From assembly GCA_029857925.1 (NCBI GenBank), contig JAOUGF010000039.1, positions 1-9,990 on the forward strand: a stretch of DNA of 9,990 bases, given 5' to 3'. The DNA is from Gammaproteobacteria bacterium (GTDB taxonomy: Bacteria > Pseudomonadota > Gammaproteobacteria > S012-40). Below the pieces are notes generated by a model. It ran no database searches. It was not told where the DNA came from and saw only the letters and a program-made list of their open reading frames with translations. A program made the translations under genes and the position numbers. Shown piece by piece: positions 1 through 5,880 of the stretch. Every line of letters starts with the position of its first letter. The stretch's first letter is position 1.

Positions 1-1
1 A

Positions 2-2344
2 CATTTCGGGCCGCGGATGTTTTTTGCTGGCAATAACTATGAGTGGCCGCGAGGATCTATTGATGCAGCCAAACGCGCGTTGGAACGCATCGGCGGCACA
101 CACGTCGGTGAAGAATATTGCCCAATCGGCGTAGAGTCCGCCCTCATAGAACAGCTACTCGATCACGTCGAAGCTGCGGCGCCCGACGTGTTTGTGCCTT
201 ATTTTGCAGGCACCGACCAAGTGAATTTGTTGACGCGCTTCACGCGCCGAGGGTTGAAACAGAAAATGGCGGTGGTGATGGGCCACTACGATGAAATGAT
301 GGCGAGCAAACTGCCCGCCGATGTACGCGAGGGATTTTATTCCAGCAATACCTATTTCATGACTATAGACAGCGCCGCGAATCGCGACTATCTTGCGCGC
401 CTCGTTAAACTGCCCGGCGTTAGTGGCATTTGGCCCAAAGGCAATGGCATATTAACCAATTTCGGTGAAGGCGCCTATATCTGTGTCAAGGCCTTTGCAC
501 AAGCAGCCAATAGCGCGGGCAGCGTAGACGCTGATGCGCTGATCGATGCGTTAAAAAGTATTTGCGTATCCGGCCCGCAGGGTGAGGTTCGCATGGATTC
601 CACCACCCATCATGCATCGGTCAATACCTATTTATCTCACTGCCAAACCGATGGATCTTTTGCAATTGTGGACACATTCGGCAGCATCGATCCGAAACTT
701 CCAGAACGCTATGACCATCAGCGTATCAGCCATCAGGCAACTTTAGAAGATGATATCCGTTTGCAAGCCAGAATGCTGGAACAGATGTCTGAAGCCGTAC
801 TACTCAGTAACTCTAGAGATGGGACCATAATTTATTCAAACGCCGGCGCGGAGCGTATGCTCGGATATCAAAAAGGCGAACTACTTGGGAGTCATTTTAC
901 TACACTCTATTCGTCTGAAAACAATCCCGTCGCTGATCAAACCGCTAACTTGGCGGAAATTCTGTCCACCAACGGCGCCTGGGAAGGGGAGCTTGAGTTC
1001 ATAAAAAAGCAAGGCGACCGTATTTGGTGCAGCGTCACTGTTTCCACATTCACCCACCCCGTGTACGGCGAAGTGTGGATGGGCGTATGCCGAAATATTT
1101 CTCAACTTAAACAGTTGCAACAAGAACTGGAGGGGCATCGTGAACATCTAGAAGGTCTGGTAGCAACGCGTACCGCCGCATTAGAAGAAGCAAAAAACGA
1201 TGCAGTGCGTGCCAATGTGGCGAAAAGCAAGTTTTTATCGCAGATGAGCCATGAATTGCGCACGCCAATGAATGCGATACTCGGATTTGCGCAGGTATTA
1301 GAACAAGAACCTATAGGCACAGAGCCAGTACAATATGCACGAGAAATTCTTCAAGCCGGCCAACATTTGTTGGAATTGATCAATGAATTGCTCGACCTCT
1401 CGCGCATCGAGGCTGGAAAAATGCAGACTCAAATCCAAGCGGTGAGCGTATCAGATGTCATCCAAGAAGCATTAACCTACACACGAGTGGAAATGGAAAA
1501 GCAAAATATTACCGTGCAGGTGCGCTGCACCGACGACATGGCCGTGCTCGCAGACCCCATACGTTTACGTCAAATACTGATCAATTTAACTTCGAATGCC
1601 ACTAAGTACAATTACTCTGGCGGTCAAATCGAAGTGTTCTGTGAGCAAAAAAATAATCATCACCTGCGGATATCTATCAAAGACACCGGACCGGGACTGA
1701 CACCGGAACAAATACAGCGTTTATTTCAACCATTTGAGCGCTTGGGTGCAGAGTCTGGCAGCATTGAAGGCACAGGTATAGGTTTAGCGTTGACAAAACA
1801 ATTGACCTTACTCATGAACGGCGTTATCGGGGTAGATTCTGTCGTTGGGCAGGGCAGCACATTTTGGTGTGAATTCCCGTTGACACAAAAAAAAACAGTG
1901 ATCGCGACGCCTTCGGACGCGCCAACAAGTCAAAACCACCCGCAATTCGATGTGCTTTATATAGAAGATAATGCCGCTAACCTGCGTTTGGTGGAAGCCA
2001 TGTTGCGCAATAAAACGAATATACGATTACTGTCTGCGATCAATGGAAAACAAGGACTAGAACTCGTAAATCGCTATTTACCGGCTGTGATATTGCTGGA
2101 TATACGCCTTCCCGATATGGACGGGTATGCCATTTTGAAAACGCTGCGCGCCGATCGGCGCACTAGTGACATACCCGTAATTGCGCTTTCCGCAGATGCC
2201 ATGCCGATAGACATAGAACGTGGTCAAAAAGCGGGCTTCAATAATTATTTAACCAAACCCATTAACGCCAACCTGCTAGTAGAAACACTGGAAAGAATAT
2301 TTTCCAAACTTGGATCAGAAACATCTAGCTCGCGCAAAAAATGA
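2..2344 (+). CDS. Hybrid sensor histidine kinase with AmiC/UrtA-like ligand-binding domain (5' end outside window)
   Basis: The frame is open to the window edge, upstream of the first ATG at 17, and the binding domain lacks its N-terminal half, so the true start lies outside. Counting from that ATG: residues 1-235 resemble the C-terminal part of an amide/urea-type substrate-binding protein (FAGNNYEWPRGSI near the start, GPQGEVRMD near 190). Residues 255-370 are a PAS domain, followed by a charged helical linker. HisKA has the H-box SHELRTP with H412. The HATPase has an N-box (NLTSNATKYN), G1 (DTGPGL) and G2 (GTGIGL). The receiver (645-765) has E650/D651, phospho-acceptor D695, S725 and K747. 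No hydrophobic segment separates the binding domain from PAS, so the visible protein looks cytosolic; a membrane anchor could only lie upstream. By family knowledge it should autophosphorylate on His and pass phosphate to its own receiver. The ligand (amide, urea or amino-acid-like) is inference, and no partner regulator is visible. Confidence 0.93.
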   Translation, partial: HFGPRMFFAGNNYEWPRGSIDAAKRALERIGGTHVGEEYCPIGVESALIEQLLDHVEAAAPDVFVPYFAGTDQVNLLTRFTRRGLKQKMAVVMGHYDEMMASKLPADVREGFYSSNTYFMTIDSAANRDYLARLVKLPGVSGIWPKGNGILTNFGEGAYICVKAFAQAANSAGSVDADALIDALKSICVSGPQGEVRMDSTTHHASVNTYLSHCQTDGSFAIVDTFGSIDPKLPERYDHQRISHQATLEDDIRLQARMLEQMSEAVLLSNSRDGTIIYSNAGAERMLGYQKGELLGSHFTTLYSSENNPVADQTANLAEILSTNGAWEGELEFIKKQGDRIWCSVTVSTFTHPVYGEVWMGVCRNISQLKQLQQELEGHREHLEGLVATRTAALEEAKNDAVRANVAKSKFLSQMSHELRTPMNAILGFAQVLEQEPIGTEPVQYAREILQAGQHLLELINELLDLSRIEAGKMQTQIQAVSVSDVIQEALTYTRVEMEKQNITVQVRCTDDMAVLADPIRLRQILINLTSNATKYNYSGGQIEVFCEQKNNHHLRISIKDTGPGLTPEQIQRLFQPFERLGAESGSIEGTGIGLALTKQLTLLMNGVIGVDSVVGQGSTFWCEFPLTQKKTVIATPSDAPTSQNHPQFDVLYIEDNAANLRLVEAMLRNKTNIRLLSAINGKQGLELVNRYLPAVILLDIRLPDMDGYAILKTLRADRRTSDIPVIALSADAMPIDIERGQKAGFNNYLTKPINANLLVETLERIFSKLGSETSSSRKK

Positions 2345-2362
2345 CACGAATAATTCTGTCAT
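2336..2362 (-). terminator. Stem-loop with T-run ending the cupin gene, overlapping both convergent stop codons
   Basis: Read on the minus strand, ATGACA and TGTCAT form a 6-bp stem, with inner GAAT/ATTC able to extend it imperfectly, followed at once by six Ts (the A-run 2336-2341 on the plus strand). It overlaps the cupin stop codon (2359-2361) and the kinase stop codon (2342-2344). The stem is AT-rich and weak for an intrinsic terminator. In the plus direction the stem is not followed by a proper T-run, so it would mainly serve the cupin gene. Confidence 0.5.
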
Positions 2363-2850
2363 TTCGCCTCCAGGGGTACAATATCTACCACCAATGCGCG
2401 CACAGGCAATGTGGATTTATTTTCCCACCAGTGGGTTACGCCGGTTTTTTCAAATGCTGCGTCACCTTTCTTGCGCACTACAGGTTCCGCATGATCATTG
2501 CGATGTTCAACAATCTCGCCTTCTAAGATATATGCCATCCCCGGACGCATATCGTGTTGGTGTACAGCCACCACACCGCCAGGCTCGATGACCAATTCAC
2601 GCACCCGCATTTGACGCCCTTCCAACGCGGGAAATTCGCTGGCCAATGTGACACCGCCTATCACGGTAACCGATTTTATACCTTTATTTTGGGTTGGCCC
2701 CTCAACTTTTTTCTGAGCCGCCAAATCTCGTTCGGCCTGAGGTACCACTGCAGGGCCATGCTCATGGCCTTCGTGCGCAAAAATGCCGGTACTTGCCAAA
2801 GATAGACAAAACAAGACTACCACCCTACGACGCCACGCTTGTTGGTACAT
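2359..2850 (-). CDS. Small exported cupin-domain protein with His-rich N-terminus
   Basis: A 163-residue protein. I chose the ATG at 2850 because GGGGA lies 7 nt upstream; a TTG six codons earlier would remove that ribosome site. Residues 1-25 form a signal peptide (Arg cluster, hydrophobic core, likely cut after GIFA-25). The mature protein would then begin HEGHEHG, a possible metal-binding stretch. A single cupin barrel follows: motif 1 has H97 and H99 (VAVHQHDMRPGMAYILEG), but the usual Glu four residues after the second His is replaced by G104. Motif 2 keeps H140 and N144 (TGVTHWWEN). Such small periplasmic cupins are widespread and mostly uncharacterised; the substrate is unknown. The missing Glu suggests an altered metal site (inference). 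The gene stands alone between two intergenic regions. Confidence 0.85.
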   Translation of the reverse strand: MYQQAWRRRVVVLFCLSLASTGIFAHEGHEHGPAVVPQAERDLAAQKKVEGPTQNKGIKSVTVIGGVTLASEFPALEGRQMRVRELVIEPGGVVAVHQHDMRPGMAYILEGEIVEHRNDHAEPVVRKKGDAAFEKTGVTHWWENKSTLPVRALVVDIVPLEAK

Positions 2851-2916
2851 ATCAATATCCCCGTGCAAACTGACTGATTAATCCGGTGTAATTCGCTCGC
2901 AATTCGCGACCGCGCA

Positions 2917-2922
2917 ATTATA
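2917..2922 (-). promoter_or_regulatory. Candidate -10 box of the cupin gene
   Basis: The minus strand reads a perfect TATAAT about 65 bp upstream of the cupin start codon. No good -35 hexamer lies 16-18 bp further upstream (CTGCAT at 17 bp). Just downstream, the heptamer GCGAATT occurs twice on the minus strand (plus coordinates 2890-2896 and 2901-2907), 11 bp apart. That is one helical turn, so it could be a regulator site. Promoter assignment is inference. Confidence 0.35.
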
Positions 2923-2997
2923 AACGGAATTCAACAACAATGCAGGGGCGAAAAAAGATGTTTATTTTACTAGCGCGGCGTAGGCAATCATAGACAG

Positions 2998-3014
2998 GCG
3001 GGCGTTGCGCCCGC
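2998..3014. other. GC-rich hairpin in the cupin-TetR intergenic region
   Basis: GCGGGCG (2998-3004) and CGCCCGC (3008-3014) form a 7-bp stem with a TTG loop. It lies between the cupin promoter region and the palindromic element, about 15 bp from the element's left repeat. Before the element inserted, it would have lain just after the TetR stop codon, so it may be the old end of that transcript. Neither strand has a T-run after it, so it is not a standard intrinsic terminator. The rest of 2851-3032 holds no gene that I can support. Confidence 0.45.
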
Positions 3015-3032
3015 TTCACAAATCTGAATTAT

Positions 3033-3189
3033 GGGTACCTCTAAAAATTCGATCAGGGGATGCAGCGCTAGGCGGAAAGGGGCGAAAAAGCGCAGTTTAC
3101 ACGTTGCCTCAAAGGGCTGACATATCTGAGCATTTTTCGACCCTTTTCAACGGCGCGATGCGCCGCTCAGCGGATTTTTAGAGGTACCC
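3033..3189. mobile_element. 157-bp MITE-like palindromic element with terminal inverted repeats and TTAT target duplication
   Basis: The left end GGGTACCTCTAAAAATTCG (3033-3051) matches the reverse complement of the right end (3171-3189) at 18 of 19 positions. TTAT flanks it directly on both sides (3029-3032 and 3190-3193), as expected for a 4-bp target duplication. A second inverted pair lies inside: 3074-3095 against 3126-3148, both with AAAGGG, CGAAAAA and a CAG end. Its centre (3111) equals that of the terminal repeats, so the whole element is one imperfect palindrome. A small 6-bp hairpin (3151-3165, CGGCGC/GCGCCG) lies in the right arm. There is no coding capacity. This is the build of a non-autonomous element moved by a transposase elsewhere. 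An IS5-like source is possible given the 4-bp duplication, but that is inference. Confidence 0.8.
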
Positions 3190-3747
3190 TTATTTCAAAA
3201 TCCGCGTCGGCAACGCCATCATCATGTTCCTAAACAACTTCGTATCGCCGGTCGCCCGTGTAACCACCAGCGCGCCTTCGATCGTCACTAGGGCCTCCCA
3301 GCCCCGCTGTTGCGCAACGGACTCCGCGATTCCTGCGCGTTGCAACAGCCGCGCATAGGCCTCCGCGATGCGCGACATACGCGCCGCGATGGTGTCTTGG
3401 AACAATCCCTTCGCCTGGCCTAGAGTAAACACCTCCAAGATACACGAGACTTGCCCTTGCTGAAAATAATGGACAAGGCGCTCGCACAGCGCGTTTAATT
3501 CTCGTCGGGGATCGCCTGCATAATCGATCTTGTCGAGGACTTCGGATTTGGATAACTCACCCAAATAGTCCAATACAGCCCGCGCCATGTCTTGTTTTCC
3601 GTTGGGAAAATAATGGTAAAGACTGGCCTTGACCAACCCCGTGGCGTCGGACAACATCGTGAGTGTCGCACCGTCGTAACCGTGCCGACGAAACACCCCG
3701 GCCAGGTGTTGAATCACGTCATCTTTGCCTTTCTGCGCCGCAGGCAT
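3190..3747 (-). CDS. TetR/AcrR-family transcriptional repressor
   Basis: A 185-residue protein. I chose the ATG at 3747 because GGAG lies 5 nt upstream; the frame stays open for 18 more codons but would run into the operator region. The N-terminal DNA-binding domain has its helix-turn-helix at about residues 28-47 (TLTMLSDATGLVKASLYHYF), followed by the PNGK turn common in the AcrR/LmrA-YxaF-like group. The remainder is a helical ligand-binding and dimerisation domain with no recognisable ligand signature. It is divergent from a glutathione S-transferase gene, with two palindromes between them. It therefore most likely represses that gene and itself until an inducer, perhaps an electrophile, binds (inference). 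The stop codon TAA lies inside the TTAT duplication of the adjacent palindromic element, yet the reading frame end is unchanged by the insertion. Confidence 0.92.
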   Translation of the reverse strand: MPAAQKGKDDVIQHLAGVFRRHGYDGATLTMLSDATGLVKASLYHYFPNGKQDMARAVLDYLGELSKSEVLDKIDYAGDPRRELNALCERLVHYFQQGQVSCILEVFTLGQAKGLFQDTIAARMSRIAEAYARLLQRAGIAESVAQQRGWEALVTIEGALVVTRATGDTKLFRNMMMALPTRILK

Positions 3748-3778
3748 GTCATCTCCGCATTGTGTGGTTCCGCTTGCA

Positions 3779-3808
3779 TTGTACCGAAAGTTCGGCAACA
3801 ATTATATA
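3779..3808 (+). promoter_or_regulatory. Candidate promoter of the GST gene
   Basis: TTGTAC (3779-3784) and TATATA (3803-3808) are spaced by 18 bp, which is a reasonable sigma-70 layout. Transcription would begin around 3815, about 40 bp before the GST start. The spacer and the start region coincide with the two palindromes, fitting repression by steric block. For the opposite strand, TATAAT (3806-3801) or TACAAT (3783-3778) could be the TetR -10 box, but neither has a good -35. Confidence 0.45.
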
Positions 3809-3823
3809 CCGAACGTTCGTTAT
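3784..3823. promoter_or_regulatory. Two tandem TetR-type operator palindromes
   Basis: Site 1 is CCGAAAGTTCGG (3784-3795), with arms CCGAA/TTCGG around AG. Site 2 is ATACCGAACGTTCGTTAT (3806-3823), with a perfect 10-bp core CGAACGTTCG and matching outer ATA/TAT. Both share ACCGAA(A/C)GTTCG, and their centres are 25 bp apart. They lie in the 107-bp gap between the divergent TetR and GST genes and overlap the predicted promoters. Sequence and place strongly suggest binding of the neighbouring TetR protein; the binding itself is inference. Confidence 0.7.
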
Positions 3824-3854
3824 AGATGTGATCTGGGATAGGGAGAAGGATACG

Positions 3855-4466
3855 ATGAAGCTTTATGATTTTGAATATTCGGGGAATTGTTACAAAATTC
3901 GATTGCTATTAAGTATGCTAGGCTTATCCTACCAACGGGAGCCGATCGACATGCTCGCGCAACAACAAAAATCACCGGAATTTCTACGCTTGCACCCTAA
4001 GGGTGAGCTGCCGGTGCTTGAAGATGCGGGCACTGTGATACGCGATTCGAATGCAATCATGGTCTACCTCGCGAGCCGCTATGCACCAGATTGGTACCCC
4101 CATGACCCGAAGACGCAGGCCGATGTCCAATATTGGCTATCCACTGCAGCCAACGAGGTGCACCACGGACTCGCGGCCGCACGTGCACATAAGGTGTTTG
4201 GTTTTGCACGCAATTATGCCGAGGCCGCACTTAAAGCCCAGGCGACGCTCACCTTGCTTGATCGGCACTTGGCGGAACATACTTGGCTGGTCGTCGATCG
4301 GGTCACGATCGCTGATGTCGCGATGTACCCCTATGCCGCGTTGGCAGAACAAGGAGAAATTCTGCTGGCACCTTATCGTCATGTGCGCGCATGGTTTGAG
4401 CGAATTGAAAAGTTATCGGGCTATTTGCCGTTCCCCGTGTACCCGCATGCAGGTGTGCAAAAATAA
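3855..4466 (+). CDS. Glutathione S-transferase-like protein
   Basis: A 203-residue protein, normal length for a bacterial cytosolic GST. The ATG at 3855 follows AAGGA at a spacing of 4 nt; an open frame upstream would cross the operators and is not credible. The N-terminal thioredoxin-like domain (1-78) has S9 in SGNCYKIR as the likely activating residue, cis-Pro P53 in HPKGELPVLED, and D64-S65 for holding the gamma-glutamyl group of glutathione. The C-terminal helical domain carries the TIADVAMYPY motif (N-capping box) near residue 155. Known family members join glutathione to electrophiles or act as dehalogenases or isomerases; the substrate cannot be read here. The upstream divergent TetR gene and operators suggest induction by a toxic compound (inference). 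Confidence 0.92.
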   Translation: MKLYDFEYSGNCYKIRLLLSMLGLSYQREPIDMLAQQQKSPEFLRLHPKGELPVLEDAGTVIRDSNAIMVYLASRYAPDWYPHDPKTQADVQYWLSTAANEVHHGLAAARAHKVFGFARNYAEAALKAQATLTLLDRHLAEHTWLVVDRVTIADVAMYPYAALAEQGEILLAPYRHVRAWFERIEKLSGYLPFPVYPHAGVQK

Positions 4467-4530
4467 ACTCGTCCCCACACCATTATCGATATCGAGTTCA
4501 AAAATTAAAACGACACAAACAATGGTGTGG
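4466..4530. terminator. Inverted repeats between convergent GST and purA genes
   Basis: Two overlapping, mutually exclusive stems are visible. AACTCG/CGAGTT (4466-4471 and 4493-4498), read on the minus strand, is followed by TATTTTT and could end purA transcripts, though its loop is 21 nt. CCACACCATT/AATGGTGTGG (4475-4484 and 4521-4530) is a perfect 10-bp stem with a 36-nt loop. On the plus strand five Ts follow 8 nt later (4539-4543), which is poor for a standard terminator of the GST gene. The location suits transcription ending from both sides, but neither stem is canonical. Confidence 0.4.
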
Positions 4531-4582
4531 AAAGACAGTTTTTGTTATTTACCGAATTTACTTAACCTAAACTCGGAAGCTG

Positions 4583-5875
4583 TTATGCAAACGGGTCGTG
4601 CAGGACGATGGTTTCCATACGTTCCGGCCCGGTGGAAATGATGTGCACCGGTGCGCCGACGGCCTCTTCTAAACGTTTGAGATAGGCGCGCGCATTGGTG
4701 GGCAGCTTTTGAAAATCGGTGACACCGACGGTGGAATCCTTCCAGCCCGGCATTTCGACATAGATCGGTTCGCACTGCGCATAGGCCTCGGCGCCTATCG
4801 GCGGCACGCTAACTTCTTTGCCATCACAGCGATAGCCGACACCGATACGTAACAATTCCAACCCATCTAACACGTCAAGTTTGGTAATGCACAAACCTGA
4901 GACGCTGTTATATTGCACCGAACGGCGCAACGCCACCGCATCAAACCAACCGCAACGGCGCGGACGCCCCGTGGTGGAACCAAATTCATGTCCGCGACTG
5001 GCCAGGTGTTGGCCCATGTCGTCAAATAATTCGGTAGGGAACGGCCCGGCGCCAACGCGCGTCGTATACGCCTTCGTAATACCTAATACATAGTCAAAAC
5101 ACAATGGACCCACACCACTGCCCGTTGCTGCGCCACCTGCGGTGGTGTTTGACGAGGTCACAAACGGATATGTCCCCTGGTCGATATCCAACATCGCGCC
5201 TTGCGCGCCTTCAAACATGATGCGGCCACCGGCCTTTTGAATTTGTGCCAAGCGTTCCGGCACGTCGGCAACCATGGGCTTGATTGCGTCGGCCATGGCC
5301 AAGGTTTCATCCAACACTTGTTGGAAATCGACCGGCTCTACCTTGTAATAATGCTGCAGCGCAAAATTGTGATAATCCAACACTTCGCCCAGCTTGGCGG
5401 CAAAGCGTTCACGATGGAACAGATCGCCTAAGCGCACCGCGCGACGGGCAACTTTATCTTCATAGGCCGGGCCTATACCGCGACCTGTGGTGCCGATGGC
5501 CGCCTTGCCCCGCGCCTTTTCGCGCGCAAGATCGAGGCTAACATGATACGGTAGAATCAAAGGGCAGGACTCAGACAAACGCAAGCGCTCGCGCACCGGG
5601 ATATCGCTGCTTTCTAGCGTCGCAATTTCTTTGAGTAGGGCCTGGGGCGATAACACCACACCATTGCCGATAAAACATTCGACATTGGGCCTCAGTATCC
5701 CGGAGGGGATCAGGTGTAAAACGGTTTTCTTACCATTGACGACCAGGGTGTGCCCCGCATTGTGGCCCCCTTGGAAGCGCACGACGGCCTGCACACGATC
5801 CGTGAACAAATCGACGATCTTGCCCTTGCCTTCGTCACCCCATTGAGTGCCGATTATGACTACATTTTTACTCAT
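4583..5875 (-). CDS. purA: Adenylosuccinate synthetase
   Basis: A 430-residue cytosolic enzyme of normal length. It joins IMP and aspartate using GTP to make adenylosuccinate, the first committed step from IMP to AMP. The start at 5875 (MSKNVVIIGTQWGDEGKGK) matches the family; an upstream TTG would overlap hisZ. Residues 13-19 (GDEGKGK) are the GTP loop with D14, and GGHNAGHT holds H42, the two catalytic residues. Further family blocks are TTGRGIGPAYEDK, SSNTTAGGAATGSGVGP, TRVGAGPFPTE and GSTTGRPRRCGW. It begins 5 bp after the hisZ stop codon, with GGGGTAGGG as a ribosome site within the hisZ end, so it is cotranscribed and probably translationally coupled. No PurR-type operator was seen near it. 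Confidence 0.98.
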   Translation of the reverse strand: MSKNVVIIGTQWGDEGKGKIVDLFTDRVQAVVRFQGGHNAGHTLVVNGKKTVLHLIPSGILRPNVECFIGNGVVLSPQALLKEIATLESSDIPVRERLRLSESCPLILPYHVSLDLAREKARGKAAIGTTGRGIGPAYEDKVARRAVRLGDLFHRERFAAKLGEVLDYHNFALQHYYKVEPVDFQQVLDETLAMADAIKPMVADVPERLAQIQKAGGRIMFEGAQGAMLDIDQGTYPFVTSSNTTAGGAATGSGVGPLCFDYVLGITKAYTTRVGAGPFPTELFDDMGQHLASRGHEFGSTTGRPRRCGWFDAVALRRSVQYNSVSGLCITKLDVLDGLELLRIGVGYRCDGKEVSVPPIGAEAYAQCEPIYVEMPGWKDSTVGVTDFQKLPTNARAYLKRLEEAVGAPVHIISTGPERMETIVLHDPFA

Positions 5876-5880
5876 GCGCC

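Noticed and set aside
2998..3014. The GC hairpin as an intrinsic terminator
   Set aside because: No T-run follows on either strand, so it was kept only as a hairpin.
3748..3801. An 18-codon N-terminal extension of the TetR protein
   Set aside because: It would run through the shared control region and lacks a ribosome site; GGAG lies correctly before the ATG at 3747.
3663..3854. A 64-codon N-terminal extension of the GST protein
   Set aside because: It would overlap the TetR gene and both operators, and the GST fold begins at the ATG at 3855 with AAGGA before it.
4051..4641. A 196-codon plus-strand frame crossing the GST gene and the end of purA
   Set aside because: It is out of frame with the clear GST and antisense to purA; the translation has no family features.
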